The notes: generated by a model not told the origin, from the sequence alone. 64,000 nt of DNA from Streptomyces sp. NRRL S-244 (GCF_000717915.1 NZ_JOCX01000013.1:151872-215871); one strand, 5' to 3'. Positions 9,159-18,850 are shown, counted from the stretch's first letter. Program-made: numbers and translations.

Positions 9159-9920
9159 CTAGTGCGTGTCCGCCGGGCGCTGCTCGGCCTCCGCCAGCAG
9201 CGCCACCGCGCGCAGCTGCTCCGGCGTCACCCCTTCCGGGATCGGCACCGGGGCCGGAGTCCGCAGCGGCGGCTGCCAGCCCGTCTCCGGCTGCCACCGG
9301 CGGACGATCCGGGCGGGCGCCCCGGCCACCACCGCGTGGTCCGGCACCTCGCCCCGTACGACGGCCCCCGCGGCCACCACCACGTTGCGGCCCAGCCGCG
9401 CCCCCGGCAGGATCACCGCGCCCGTGCCGAGCCAGCAGCCCGGGCCGATCTCCACCGGCGCGCTGCGCGGCCACTGCTTGCCGACGGGCTCGTGCGGATC
9501 GTCGTAACTGTGGTTCGTGGAGGTGATGTACACCCCGGGGCCGCAGAAGGTGTCGTCCCCGATGGTGATCCGGGTGTCGGCTATGACGTGGGTGTCCCGG
9601 CCGAGCACCACGCCGTTGCCGAGGACCAGCACCGGCTCGGTCCCGAGGTCGAGCCCCGGCATCATCCCCGCGGTCAGCGTGACCTGCTCGCCGATGATGC
9701 AGTGGTCGCCGAGGCGGATCCACGGCTCTCCGAAGACCGTGCCCTGGGGGAAGGCGAGGCGCGTGGCGTGCCCGATCGCGCCGAAGCGCAGCCGTCCGGG
9801 CGTCTGCGCGGTGACCGCACCGGCCTGCTGCATCCAGCGCCAGCCGGCGTGGACCGCGCGGTTGGCGAGCCTGCGGCGCAGGGCCGTCAGCGATGAGAAC
9901 GTGTTCTGGTTCTTCGGCAC
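9159..9920 (-). CDS. acyltransferase with left-handed beta-helix (WcaF/CapG-like)
   Basis: The protein has hexapeptide repeats typical of acetyltransferases: IRLGDHCIIGEQVTLTAG, VLVLGNGVVLGRDTHVIAD, and the catalytic-region segment TSTNHSYDDPHEPVG followed by VEIGPGCWLGTGAVILPGA. The internal His in NHSYDD fits the acyl-CoA-dependent O-acetyltransferase group that modifies sugars. GTG 9920 is preferred; the longer frame to 10058 adds about 46 residues that run into the divergent promoter. It is divergent from the gamma-carbonic-anhydrase-like gene, another beta-helix protein. The acceptor is unknown. Confidence 0.85.
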   Translation of the reverse strand: MPKNQNTFSSLTALRRRLANRAVHAGWRWMQQAGAVTAQTPGRLRFGAIGHATRLAFPQGTVFGEPWIRLGDHCIIGEQVTLTAGMMPGLDLGTEPVLVLGNGVVLGRDTHVIADTRITIGDDTFCGPGVYITSTNHSYDDPHEPVGKQWPRSAPVEIGPGCWLGTGAVILPGARLGRNVVVAAGAVVRGEVPDHAVVAGAPARIVRRWQPETGWQPPLRTPAPVPIPEGVTPEQLRAVALLAEAEQRPADTH

Positions 9921-10056
9921 CGGGTCACCGTAACGCGCCAGGTGCCGGCTGCGCGCCGTGATCTTCACCCCATCGCCGGTCGGGCCGGGCCCGTGCCCTA
10001 CCGTGCCGGTAGCGCGACAGCAGGGCACTCCAGCACACAGGACTGAGGAAGAGAAC

Positions 10057-10608
10057 ATGACGTATCACGCGGACCGGGGCCAGGCACTCGTCGCGGGCGT
10101 GGGCGGCAAGAGCCCGCAGATCGACCCCACGGCCTTCGCCGCGCCGACCTCGGTCGTGGTCGGCGACGTCACGATGGCCCCGAACTCGAGCATCTGGTAC
10201 TCGGCGGTCCTGCGTGCCGATTGCGGCCCGATCTCGCTCGGCGCGGACAGCAATGTGCAGGACAACTGCACGCTGCACGTCGACCCCGGGTTCCCGGTCT
10301 CGATCGGCGAGCGCGTCTCCATCGGCCACAACGCGGTGGTGCACGGCTGCACCGTCGAGGACGACTGCCTCATCGGCATGGGCGCCACCGTCCTCAACGG
10401 CGCGGTGATCGGCGCGGGCTCGCTGGTCGCCGCGCAGGCGCTGGTCCCGCAGGGCATGGTGGTCCCGCCCGGTTCGCTGGTCGCGGGCGTGCCGGCCAAG
10501 GTGCGGCGCGAGCTGACCGACGAGGAGCGCGAGGGCATCAAGGTCAACGCCCTGATGTACGCGGACCTGGCCAAGCAGCACCGCGCCGCCGTCCAGCCCC
10601 CGCAGTAG
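10057..10608 (+). CDS. gamma carbonic anhydrase family protein
   Basis: A 183-residue left-handed beta-helix trimer protein. DNCTLHVDPGFPVSIG and SIGHNAVVHGC supply the three histidines that would bind zinc in the gamma-class fold. The C-terminal helix with VRRELTDEE is typical. Many bacterial members (YrdA, PaaY-like) are weak or inactive carbonic anhydrases, so enzymatic activity is not assured. ATG 10057 follows GAGGAAGAG; the upstream frame extension has no site. It likely forms a single-gene transcript. Confidence 0.92.
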   Translation: MTYHADRGQALVAGVGGKSPQIDPTAFAAPTSVVVGDVTMAPNSSIWYSAVLRADCGPISLGADSNVQDNCTLHVDPGFPVSIGERVSIGHNAVVHGCTVEDDCLIGMGATVLNGAVIGAGSLVAAQALVPQGMVVPPGSLVAGVPAKVRRELTDEEREGIKVNALMYADLAKQHRAAVQPPQ

Positions 10609-10642
10609 CCGTACGCCCGTACCGGCGCCCCCGCGGCCGCGG

Positions 10643-11290
10643 CTACTCGGCCGCGGCGGCCGCCGTCTCCTTCGCGGCGTCGGCCGCGGCCGCCTTCTTC
10701 ATCCGGCTGCGCAGCACCAGCGTCACCGTGAGGCCGATCACCAGGGCCAGCACCAGCGCGACCCACGAGAAGCCCTTGAGCCACGGCTCCGCCACGATGC
10801 CGATGGTGTAGATGACGGCCGTCGTGCCGCCCGCCCAGAGGATTCCGCCGAGGATGTTCGCGACGAGGAACCGCCAGTACGGCATGTGCAGGACGCCCGC
10901 CAGCGGGCCGGCGAAGATCCGCAGCAGGGCCACGAACCGTCCGAAGAAGACGGCCCACATGCCCCACTTCTCGAAGGCGCGCTCCGCCTGGGCCACGTGC
11001 TCCGGCCCGAAGTGCTTGGGGAAGCGCCGGCCGAGGCGCTCCAGCAGCGGCTTGCCGCCCCTGCGCCCGATCGCGTAGCCGATCGAATCGCCCACGATCG
11101 CCCCGGTGGAGGCGCAGATCCCCAGGACCACGGGGTCGATCTCGCCGTGCTGCGAGGCCAGCAGCGCCGAGCTGACCAGGATGATCTCTCCCGGCAGCGG
11201 GATGCCGAGGCTCTCCAGCCCGATGACCAGACCCACCAGGAGATAGATGCTGACCGCCGGAATCGTCTCCAGCCATTCCTGGATGTGCAC
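10643..11290 (-). CDS. DedA family membrane protein
   Basis: The 215-residue protein has the DedA/VTT hallmarks: GLESLGIPLPGE near the N-terminus, GDSIGYAIGRRGG, and FGRFVALLRIFAGPLAG. The re-entrant loop and the acidic and basic residues needed for activity are present. DedA proteins are linked to phospholipid scrambling and undecaprenyl-phosphate recycling. A second VTT protein and uppP lie at 21-22.8 kb, so this genome region carries several lipid-carrier-related membrane genes. The C-terminal tail is Ala/Lys-rich. Confidence 0.93.
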   Translation of the reverse strand: MHIQEWLETIPAVSIYLLVGLVIGLESLGIPLPGEIILVSSALLASQHGEIDPVVLGICASTGAIVGDSIGYAIGRRGGKPLLERLGRRFPKHFGPEHVAQAERAFEKWGMWAVFFGRFVALLRIFAGPLAGVLHMPYWRFLVANILGGILWAGGTTAVIYTIGIVAEPWLKGFSWVALVLALVIGLTVTLVLRSRMKKAAAADAAKETAAAAAE

Positions 11291-11347
11291 CGGTACGTCC
11301 TCCCGAGTCGCGGCGGCGCGCCCCCTGTGACACGCCGAACGGGCAGC

Positions 11348-13861
11348 CTATCTGCTCGTGACCACAGCCTTTGCCTTCAGGTGGAGTTCGCGGGAGGAAC
11401 GGCCCGCGAACACTTCACGACGGCCTGAACCGAGCACCCAGGCATGCGCCTCGGGGTCCCAGGACGACAGCGCGCGGGCATCGATGTCGAGGACCACCTG
11501 CTGCGCCTGGCCGGGCGCCAGGGCGAGCCTCCGATAGCCGGCCAGCGCGCGCACCGGCTGGTCGAGTTTCAGCTCCGCGGAGGGGCCGACGTACACCTGG
11601 GCCACCTCGGTGCCCTTGCGGTGCCCGGTGTTGCGGACCGTGAACTCCACCCGCAGACCGCCGCGCCCCGGCCGGACGGTCAGGTTCTCGTACTCCCAGG
11701 TCGTGTACGAGAGCCCGTGCCCGAACGGGAACAGCGGGGCCACCCGCTGCGCGTCGTACCAGCGGTGGCCGACGTGGACGCCCTCGCCGTACTCCTGCCG
11801 CCCGCCCACCCCCGGGTAGCGCAGCGGGTCCGCGCCGACCGGGGTCGCCTGCTCGTCGGCCGGGAAGGTCTGGGTGAGCCGGCCGCCCGGGTCCACGTCC
11901 CCGAAGAGGAGGTCGGCGGTTGCTCCGGCGCCCTCCTGGCCCGGGTAGTACATCTGGAGGACCGCTCCGGTGCGGGAGAGCCACGGCATGGTCGTACTGG
12001 AGGGGGTGTTGAGCACGACCGTGGTGCGGGGGTTCACGGCGGCGACCGCCTCGATCAGCCGCGACTGCCCGCCGGGCAGCCCCAGCGAGGTCCGGTCGGT
12101 GCCCTCGGTGGCGTCCTCGTAGGCGAACAGCACGACGCTGTGCGCCTGCTCGGCGGCCTTCACGGCCTCGGCGAGGTCGGCGGCGCGGGTCGCGTTCGTG
12201 GTGTGCCGCAGCCGGAACCGCTGGCCCTCGGCCCCGCCCTCGGCGAAGACGGAGAGCCGGTGGGTGCCCGCCGTGAGGGCGAGGGTGCGGCGGCGGACGG
12301 CGAGCCCGTCGGGCGCCGCGCCGAGGAGTCCGCCGGCGAACTGCTCGGCCACGCCCTGCCGGACGGGGAAGAGCTCCTCGCCGTCGAGGCGCACGCCGGG
12401 CCGCTTCCCGGTGTAGTGGACGAGCATCGTCCACTCCTCGTCCGCCGCGAGCGTGAACTCGCCCTCGTGGCTCCAGCTCCGCCCGGCCTCCACGCGCCGG
12501 TCGGCCAGGTCCGCGGCCGGATTCAGCAGTTTCGCCGGGAGCGGGCGGCCGTACAGGTCCTCGCCGAGCGCATAGCGCACCGTACTGCCGTGGCCGGCGC
12601 GCCGCCTGATGGCGTCGATCGGGGCGGGCGCCTGGTCGGGAACCACGTGTGCGCTGCCCCCGCCGCTGATGAAGGGCAGCTGCCCGGTGGGGCCGATCAC
12701 GGCGATCGAGCGGGCCGCGGCGCCGGTCAGCGGCAGGGTGGCGTGCTCGTTGCGCAGCAGCACCGCACCCGCGGCCGCGACGCGGCGGGCGACGCGGGCC
12801 CCGGCGGCGGCGTCGCGGGCGGGCCGGGCCGGCGGTCGCGCCGCGAGCAGCCCGAACCGGTCCATGGTGGCCAGGATCCGGCGTACCGCGAGGTCCACGG
12901 TGTCCTCGTGGACGGAGCCTGCGCGCACCGCCTGCTGGAGCGGGGCGCCGAAGTGGGTGCCGCCGGGCATCTCCATGTCGAGGCCGGCGCCGATGGCGGC
13001 GACGGTGCTGTGGGCCGCGTTCCAGTCGGACATCACCCAGCCGCCGAACCCCCAGCGCCCGCGCAGCAGCTCGTCGAGCAGGGGCTTGCTCTCGCAGGCG
13101 TACGTGCCGTTGACCTTGTTGTACGCGCCCATCACGGCACCGGCCCCGGCGCCGACGGCGGCCTCGAAGCCGCGCAGCTCGGTCTCGTGCAGGGTCTGTT
13201 CGGCGGCGACGGCGTCGACGGTGTCGCGGCCCTGCTCCTGGTTGTTCAGGGCGAAGTGCTTGACGGTGGCGATGAGCCCCTCGTCCTGGATGCCGCGGAC
13301 CACTTCCGCGACGAGGTCCGCGGTCAGCCGGGGGTCCTCGGCGAAGGTCTCGAAGTTCCGCCCGGCGTAGGGGGTGCGGATCAGGTTGGCCATCGGGGAG
13401 AGGAGCACGTCCTGGCCGAGCGCCCGGCCCTCGCGGCCGATGACCCTGCCGTACTCGCGGGCCAGCGCCGGGTCGAAGGCGGAGGCCAGCATGACGGGGG
13501 CGGGCAGTGCGGTGGCGGGCCTGGCGACCCGTACCCCGGCGGGCCCGTCGGCGAGGCGCAGCGCCGGGATGCCGAGGCGCGGTACGCCGGGTACGTACCC
13601 GGCCTGGCCGAGCGGGGCGGGGTCCGGGCCGCCGTGCAGCAGGGCGGTCTTCTCCTCGAGGGTGAGCCGCTCCAGCAGGGCGTCGATGCGGGCGGCGCTG
13701 CCGGGCCGGGCGGCGGCTCCGGTCGCCGCGGTGGATGCCGGGGCCTTGCGGGGGACCGCGCCGCCGGGCGGCACCGAGGCCACGCAGCCGCCGGCTCCCA
13801 GGGCGGCGCCGACCGCGCCGAGCAGCCCGATCGCGCGGCGTCTGGACACGGCCTCGCTCAT
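11348..13861 (-). CDS. secreted lipoprotein beta-glucosidase, glycoside hydrolase family 3
   Basis: The 837-residue protein starts with SRRRAIGLLG and a lipobox ending in Cys26 (LGAGGC), so it looks like a Tat-exported lipoprotein. The GH3 N-terminal domain contains KHF (201-203) and the nucleophile Asp279 in VMSDWNAAHS. The C-terminal GH3 domain is interrupted around residues 440-540 by a PA14-like insert (EFTLAADEEWTMLVHYTG). It is followed by a fibronectin-III-like domain ending near LSSWDP. PA14-bearing GH3 enzymes often cleave terminal beta-glucosides from plant or microbial oligosaccharides. It stands alone; no regulator adjoins it. Confidence 0.93.
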   Translation of the reverse strand: MSEAVSRRRAIGLLGAVGAALGAGGCVASVPPGGAVPRKAPASTAATGAAARPGSAARIDALLERLTLEEKTALLHGGPDPAPLGQAGYVPGVPRLGIPALRLADGPAGVRVARPATALPAPVMLASAFDPALAREYGRVIGREGRALGQDVLLSPMANLIRTPYAGRNFETFAEDPRLTADLVAEVVRGIQDEGLIATVKHFALNNQEQGRDTVDAVAAEQTLHETELRGFEAAVGAGAGAVMGAYNKVNGTYACESKPLLDELLRGRWGFGGWVMSDWNAAHSTVAAIGAGLDMEMPGGTHFGAPLQQAVRAGSVHEDTVDLAVRRILATMDRFGLLAARPPARPARDAAAGARVARRVAAAGAVLLRNEHATLPLTGAAARSIAVIGPTGQLPFISGGGSAHVVPDQAPAPIDAIRRRAGHGSTVRYALGEDLYGRPLPAKLLNPAADLADRRVEAGRSWSHEGEFTLAADEEWTMLVHYTGKRPGVRLDGEELFPVRQGVAEQFAGGLLGAAPDGLAVRRRTLALTAGTHRLSVFAEGGAEGQRFRLRHTTNATRAADLAEAVKAAEQAHSVVLFAYEDATEGTDRTSLGLPGGQSRLIEAVAAVNPRTTVVLNTPSSTTMPWLSRTGAVLQMYYPGQEGAGATADLLFGDVDPGGRLTQTFPADEQATPVGADPLRYPGVGGRQEYGEGVHVGHRWYDAQRVAPLFPFGHGLSYTTWEYENLTVRPGRGGLRVEFTVRNTGHRKGTEVAQVYVGPSAELKLDQPVRALAGYRRLALAPGQAQQVVLDIDARALSSWDPEAHAWVLGSGRREVFAGRSSRELHLKAKAVVTSR

Positions 13862-14044
13862 GGGCGCTCCCTGCGGCTGCGGCTCGGGTCGGCGGGAGCG
13901 GCCCGCGCCGGACCGCTCCCCCGCCCACTGTGCGCTGCCGCCCCGCCCGCGCCCGCCGGACGCGCCACCGCCGCCCCGAGTTTCAGCCCTGCGGCGGCTG
14001 CGGCGCGGGCGACCGGCGTACGGCGGCCGGCGGCCGGCGGCCGG

Positions 14045-14497
14045 TTACGCGTTCGGGCGCAGCGTCCAGACGACGGTCATCTCGCCCGTCACGGCCTCGT
14101 CCTCGCGCTGGATGGCGATGGTGACGGGGAACTCGGGGCGGCCGCCCGCGTCGAGTTCGGCGATGACCTCGGCGGCCGGGCGGCCGAGGGTGGCGGTGGC
14201 CGTCACGACGCCCTTGGCGAGCTTCTTGTAGCCGATCTCGGCCTTGACGGCGAGGGGCACGGCGCGCGAGAGCTGCTCGCTGAAGGCGGCCAGGACGATC
14301 GCGCCGCTCGCGGACTCGGCGAGGGTGAACATGGCGCCGGCGTGCGGGCCGCCCACGTGGTTGTGGTAGTCGGGCTGGTCCGGCAGCCGGACGACCGCAC
14401 GCTCGGGGGTGGTCTCCAGGAACTGGAGGTTCAGGGTCCGGGCCATCGGCACCGTCGCGGCGAGCAGTTCGCCCACGTTCATCTGATCTGCGCTCAT
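14045..14497 (-). CDS. hotdog-fold thioesterase-like protein (DUF4442/PaaI type)
   Basis: A 150-residue hotdog-fold protein. YHNHVGGPHAGAMFTLAESASGAIV is the central helix and catalytic-loop region typical of PaaI/DUF4442 acyl-CoA thioesterases. The substrate is not deducible. GC-rich GGCCGGC repeats fill the space after its stop codon (about 14026-14044). It is divergent from the membrane protein at 14593 with under 100 bases between them. Confidence 0.85.
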   Translation of the reverse strand: MSADQMNVGELLAATVPMARTLNLQFLETTPERAVVRLPDQPDYHNHVGGPHAGAMFTLAESASGAIVLAAFSEQLSRAVPLAVKAEIGYKKLAKGVVTATATLGRPAAEVIAELDAGGRPEFPVTIAIQREDEAVTGEMTVVWTLRPNA

Positions 14498-14592
14498 GGA
14501 ATGCGATGTTACCCGCGAGTAGACACCCTGGCCAGACCTTCACACGGGGCGGACGTGCCTCCCGACACCCGCTCCCACTATCGTTACCGGCC

Positions 14593-15621
14593 ATGTGGCC
14601 AGGACAGCAGCAGCCGCCCGGGGGACAGCAGAACCCTCAGGACGCGCATCAGAACCCGTACCAGCAGCAGGGGCAGCCGGGACAGCAGCCGAACCCCTAC
14701 CAGCAGCAGCAGCCCGGCTACGGATACCCGCAGGCCGGCTACCAGACCCCGCCGCCGGTCCAGCCGTGGGGCCAGCCGACGCAGGCAGTGCAGCCGCCGC
14801 AGAGCGGCGGGAGCCCCTTCTCGACGAAGACGGTGGCCATCGTCGCGGCGGCCGCGGTCGTCGTGGTGGCGGCCGGCACCGGCGCGTTCGTCCTGACCCG
14901 GGACGACAAGAAGAACGACGTGGCCGACAACAAGCCCGCCGCGTCCTCCTCGGCCCCGAGCACCTCCCAGGCGCCGGCCTCGCCCGGCGCCAACCCGCGC
15001 ACCGGCGGCGACGTCAAGCCGGTGATCCCCGGCTGGAAGGTCGTCCTCAACCCCAAGTACGGCACCGCGTTCGACGTCCCGCCGGAGTGGAACGTCGCGA
15101 GCGCCGGCGTCATCTCGGGCTTCGAGGACGAGAGCAAGAACGACGGCATGCCGATCATCAGCTTCTCCGCCCCGGCCTTCCTCAAGGAGGACTGGTGCAA
15201 GGTCGACTCCGACAAGGACGGCCGTGAGGAGTCGACCGGGCTCGCCGGGACCGGCACCAAGGGCGGCCAGGGCGCCAAGGACACCGCCGAGGCGGTGAAG
15301 AACGAGGCCGGGAACTGGGCGTACGCCGCGTACGCCCAGAAGGCGCCCAAGGGCACCGTGAAGGTCTCGGAGCCGAAGGAGTACACCACCTCCTCCGGCC
15401 TCAAGGGCCACATGGCGACCGCGACGGCGATCGGCGTGCCCAAGGAGAGCAAGTGCTCCTCCGACGGCAAGTCCATCGCCTTCAGCTTCAAGACCGCCAA
15501 CGGCGACTTCTCCAGCTGGATCCTCTACAGCGCCGCCGGCGTCCCGGGCGAGGTCCCCCAGGAGACGATGGACAAGATCCTCAGCTCGGTTCGCCTCAAC
15601 GGGACCGCCAGCAACGGCTGA
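14593..15621 (+). CDS. membrane-anchored hypothetical protein with Gln/Pro-rich cytoplasmic head
   Basis: Of 342 residues, the first 75 are Gln/Pro/Tyr/Gly-rich (for example QQPGYGYPQAGYQ). A single transmembrane helix near residues 80-100 (TVAIVAAAAVVVVAAG) follows, then a Ser/Ala/Pro linker and a globular extracellular domain of about 190 residues. This layout is common in Streptomyces proteins whose outer domain has no named function. ATG 14593 was chosen because the Gln-rich head starts there. A multi-part hairpin terminator lies about 40 bases downstream. Confidence 0.8.
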   Translation: MWPGQQQPPGGQQNPQDAHQNPYQQQGQPGQQPNPYQQQQPGYGYPQAGYQTPPPVQPWGQPTQAVQPPQSGGSPFSTKTVAIVAAAAVVVVAAGTGAFVLTRDDKKNDVADNKPAASSSAPSTSQAPASPGANPRTGGDVKPVIPGWKVVLNPKYGTAFDVPPEWNVASAGVISGFEDESKNDGMPIISFSAPAFLKEDWCKVDSDKDGREESTGLAGTGTKGGQGAKDTAEAVKNEAGNWAYAAYAQKAPKGTVKVSEPKEYTTSSGLKGHMATATAIGVPKESKCSSDGKSIAFSFKTANGDFSSWILYSAAGVPGEVPQETMDKILSSVRLNGTASNG

Positions 15622-15661
15622 CCCAACCGCCGACCCCTTCGGCACCATTCGTCCCACCCCG

Positions 15662-15702
15662 CGCCCCGGGCCCTAATCCGTTTGGATTCTCGGCCCGGGG
15701 CG
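15662..15702. terminator. hairpin terminator after 14593-15621
   Basis: Outer arms of 11 bases (15662-15672 with 15692-15702) pair perfectly. An inner AATCC/GGATT hairpin (15675-15688) sits in the loop. It separates the membrane-protein gene from the MFS gene. Confidence 0.7.
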
Positions 15703-15716
15703 TGGATAGTCCGGGG

Positions 15717-17042
15717 GTGAGCTCTCCCCCCACCGCCCCGTACCGTACGTCCGCACCCCGCCGCCGGCCCGCCTGGGCGGGCCGCAACTACACCCTGCTC
15801 ACGGGCGCCGCGGTCGTGACGAACCTGGGCAGCCACGGAGCGCTCATCGCCTCGGCCTTCGCCGTCCTGGAGGCGGGCGGCTCCGGCGGCGACGTCGGCC
15901 TGGTGGCCGCGGCCCGTACGCTCCCGCTCGTCCTCTTCCTCCTCATCGGCGGCGCGCTCGCCGACCGGCTGCCCCGCCACCACGTGATGGTGGCGGCCAA
16001 CGCCCTCAACTGCGTCTCGCAGGCGGCCTTCGCCGTCCTCGTCCTGACCGGGCACCCCCAGCTGTGGCAGATGATGCTGCTCACCGCACTCTGCGGCACC
16101 GGCCAGGCCTTCTTCAACCCGGCCGCCGAGGGGATGCTGCTCTCCAGCGTCTCCGGCGAGCACGCCAACCGCGCCTTCGCCCTCTTCCGGATGGCGATGA
16201 ACGGCGCCGGCATCGGCGGGGCCGCCCTCGGCGGAGCCATGATCGCCGCGATCGGCCCCGGCTGGGTGCTGGCCGTGGACGCCGCCGCCTTCGCGGTCGC
16301 CGGAGCCCTGCGTGCCTTCCTCGACGTCAGCCATGTCGCCGACCGGGCTCCCGGCGGCGGGATGCTGGCGGACCTGCGGGAGGGCTGGGTGGAGTTCCGG
16401 ACCCGTCCCTGGCTGTGGAGCATCGTGCTCCAGTTCTCCGTGGTCGTCGCCGTCGTCGGCGCCGCGGAGGCGGTGTACGGGCCTCTGGTCGCCCGGGAGC
16501 AACTGGGCGGGCCGGCCCCATGGGGCCTGGCCCTGGGCTGCTTCGGCATCGGCACCATTGCCGGGGCCGTCCTGATGATGGTGTGGAAACCGCGCCGGCT
16601 GCTGCTGGTCGGCACCCTGTGCGTGTTCCCGCTGGCGCTGCCCTCGGCGGGCCTGGCGGTGCCGCTGCCGGTCTGGGGCCTGTGCACGGTGATGTTCGTC
16701 AGCGGGACCGCCATCGAGGTGTTCGGCGTGAACTGGATGACGACCATGCACCAGGAGATCCCGGAGGAGAAGTTCTCCCGCGTCTCCGCCTACGACTGGT
16801 TCGGCTCGGTGTCGATGCTCCCGCTGGCGACCGCCGTGGCCGGCCCGGTCGAGTCGGCCTTCGGCCGCACCTCCGCCCTGTGGGGCTGCGCCGCGCTGGT
16901 CGTGCTGGGCACCGCCGCGGTCCTCTTCGTCCCGGACGTACGCCGCATGACCCGCAAGCCCGCTCCCCCGAAGGCCGCCTCGATCCCGGCCGCCACCGCT
17001 CCCGACCCGGTGGGCGCGCCCACCGGCGTCACCCCAGGCTGA
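15717..17042 (+). CDS. MFS transporter
   Basis: A 441-residue integral membrane protein of the major facilitator superfamily with about twelve hydrophobic helices. LLIGGALADRLPRHHVMVAAN is the conserved loop 2-3 region (GxLaDRxxRr). It resembles the Streptomyces drug-efflux-like group; the substrate is unknown. GTG 15717 is chosen as the first start after the terminator, and GGATAG lies about 7 bases upstream, so the transcript may be leaderless. The last 14 bases overlap the convergent spermidine-synthase-like gene. Confidence 0.88.
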   Translation: MSSPPTAPYRTSAPRRRPAWAGRNYTLLTGAAVVTNLGSHGALIASAFAVLEAGGSGGDVGLVAAARTLPLVLFLLIGGALADRLPRHHVMVAANALNCVSQAAFAVLVLTGHPQLWQMMLLTALCGTGQAFFNPAAEGMLLSSVSGEHANRAFALFRMAMNGAGIGGAALGGAMIAAIGPGWVLAVDAAAFAVAGALRAFLDVSHVADRAPGGGMLADLREGWVEFRTRPWLWSIVLQFSVVVAVVGAAEAVYGPLVAREQLGGPAPWGLALGCFGIGTIAGAVLMMVWKPRRLLLVGTLCVFPLALPSAGLAVPLPVWGLCTVMFVSGTAIEVFGVNWMTTMHQEIPEEKFSRVSAYDWFGSVSMLPLATAVAGPVESAFGRTSALWGCAALVVLGTAAVLFVPDVRRMTRKPAPPKAASIPAATAPDPVGAPTGVTPG

Positions 17043-17877
17043 ACGCGCCCTCCGGCGGCTCCGGCGAGGCGACCGCGTCCACGTCCGACACCGGCACGGC
17101 CCCCTTCATGAACCGGGCCAGGGCGGCCCCCTCCTCGACCCGCGCCGCGAACGCGTCCGCCGCGCACCGCCGGGACAGCGCGGCCACCGGCAGCTCCGCG
17201 TCCGAGGCGAGGAGTACGGCGTTCCCGAACCGCCGCCCGCGCAGCACCCCCGGCTCCGCGACGAGCGCGAGCTCCGCGAACACCGCGCCGAAATTGGCGA
17301 GCTGGGCCCGCAGGAACTCGAACGGCGCCCCGTCGGCCAGGTTCGCCGCGTACACCCCGCCCGGCCGCAGCACCCGCGCCGCCTCCCTCGCGTACTCCAC
17401 GGAGGTCAGCTGCGCCGGTACGCGCGAGCCGCCGAACACATCGGCGACGAGTACGTCCGCACTGTCCGCGGGCGCGCCCTCCAGCCAGGCCCGCGCATCG
17501 GCGGCGTGCACCGTGACACCCGACCCGGCCGGCAGCGGCAGGTGCTCGGCGACCAGCTCCACCAGTGCGGCGTCGAACTCCACGACCTCCTGCCGGGAGC
17601 CCGGCCGGGTCGCCGCCGCGTAGCGGGGCAGCGTCAGCGCGCCGCCGCCGAGGTGCAGCAGGTCCAGCGCGGCCCCGGGCTCCGCGACGCAGTCCAGGAC
17701 GTGCGCGAGCCGCCGTACGTACTCGAACTCCAGGTGCCCGGGATCGTCGAGGTCCACGTACGACTGCGGCGCGCCGTCGACGGTCAGCAGCCAGGCCCGC
17801 TCCCGGTCCACGTCCGGCATCAGTTTGGCGGTGCCCTGGCCCACGTCCCGGATGACCGGGATCTGTTCGTCGCTCAC
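17029..17877 (-). CDS. spermidine synthase-like methyltransferase-fold protein
   Basis: The 282-residue protein has a class I Rossmann core. LDLLHLGGGALTLPRYAA is motif I, VVEFDAALVELV is the acidic strand 2, and VHAADARAWLEG and DVLVADVFGG follow. The usual spermidine-synthase catalytic Asp region is replaced by VADVFGGSRVP, and QSYVDLDDPGHLEFEYVRRL resembles the N-terminal strand region. Many actinobacterial members of this family are of unknown function, so polyamine synthesis should not be assumed. Confidence 0.82.
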   Translation of the reverse strand: MSDEQIPVIRDVGQGTAKLMPDVDRERAWLLTVDGAPQSYVDLDDPGHLEFEYVRRLAHVLDCVAEPGAALDLLHLGGGALTLPRYAAATRPGSRQEVVEFDAALVELVAEHLPLPAGSGVTVHAADARAWLEGAPADSADVLVADVFGGSRVPAQLTSVEYAREAARVLRPGGVYAANLADGAPFEFLRAQLANFGAVFAELALVAEPGVLRGRRFGNAVLLASDAELPVAALSRRCAADAFAARVEEGAALARFMKGAVPVSDVDAVASPEPPEGAFSLG

Positions 17878-17910
17878 CGCACCATTGTCCGGCAGTCGGC
17901 AGTCGGCGGG

Positions 17911-18744
17911 TCAGCCCGCCCAGACGGCGGCCGACTCGGCGGCGTGCTCCGCGGCCTGGGCGAGCCCGGCCCGCGCCGCCGGGTCCCGCCGCGCCGGATC
18001 CAGGACGTTGCGCCCGAAGGCCTTGCGGGCCTGCGCGGACGGGGTGATCAGCAGCACCCTCGCCCCCGCCTCGCGCAGCCGCGCCGCCTGGGCCGCCGGC
18101 GAGGGGACCAGCCGGGATCCGAGCGCCATCGGTGCGATGATCACCACCCGCGCGCAGCCGGAGGCCAGGTCGGCGTTGGTCGCCGACCGGATCCCGCCGT
18201 CGATGAACCGGCGCCCGCCGACCGTGGCCGGCGGCCACACCCCGGGTACCGCGCAGCTCGCCGAGACCGCCTCGACCAGCCCGGCCCCGCTCTCTCGGTC
18301 GAAGGCGGCGAGCGCGTCGACGGCGGTGACGACGAGCCTGCGCTCGGGCCACGCGTGCGAGACGAGCCGGGCCGCCAGGATCTTGCGCCGCTCCGCCTCC
18401 TCGACGGTGTCGGCGGCGAGCGCGAGGGTGCCGACCCGCCTGCGGTAGCCCTCCGGATCCCGTGAGCGCACCATCGCGACGGCGTACCGGGCGATGAGCC
18501 CCGTACCGAGCCGGGCGACGGCCTCGCCGGCGGGGTCGCCGAGCTGGCGCTCGTACAGCTCCTGCGGGGTGAGCAGCCCGGAGGTGAGCTGGGCGCCCAC
18601 CACCGAGCCGGCCGAGGTGCCGACGACGAGGTCGGCGGCGGTCAGGTCCACGCCCGCCCGGGCGAGCCCGTACAGGATCCCCGCCTCCCAGCCCACGCCG
18701 GTGAGTCCTCCACCGCCCAGCACCAGTGCCGTATCGCCGCTCAT
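17911..18744 (-). CDS. patatin-like phospholipase
   Basis: A 277-residue patatin-fold serine hydrolase. The oxyanion loop LGGGGLTGVGWEAG lies at the N-terminus, the nucleophile elbow is GTSAG, and the catalytic Asp lies in FIDGGI. Together these complete the Ser/Asp dyad. No signal peptide or membrane segment is seen, so it probably acts on membrane lipids from the cytoplasm. ATG 18744 was selected because the oxyanion loop begins about ten residues later; the frame extends to 18831 without conserved residues. Confidence 0.92.
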   Translation of the reverse strand: MSGDTALVLGGGGLTGVGWEAGILYGLARAGVDLTAADLVVGTSAGSVVGAQLTSGLLTPQELYERQLGDPAGEAVARLGTGLIARYAVAMVRSRDPEGYRRRVGTLALAADTVEEAERRKILAARLVSHAWPERRLVVTAVDALAAFDRESGAGLVEAVSASCAVPGVWPPATVGGRRFIDGGIRSATNADLASGCARVVIIAPMALGSRLVPSPAAQAARLREAGARVLLITPSAQARKAFGRNVLDPARRDPAARAGLAQAAEHAAESAAVWAG

Positions 18745-18850
18745 CCCGGCCCGCCCCTCTCCGTACACCTGTGGTGACGGCAGTCTGGCGCAGCCGGACC
18801 GCCGCCACCAGGGCGGGGTCCGGCACCACATCGGCGCCGCGGGCGGTGCC

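Noticed and set aside
11415..13928. A second long minus-strand frame overlapping the GH3 gene
   Set aside because: It is a shadow in another frame: Arg/Pro-rich with no family signature, while the GH3 frame has a clear active site and signal peptide.
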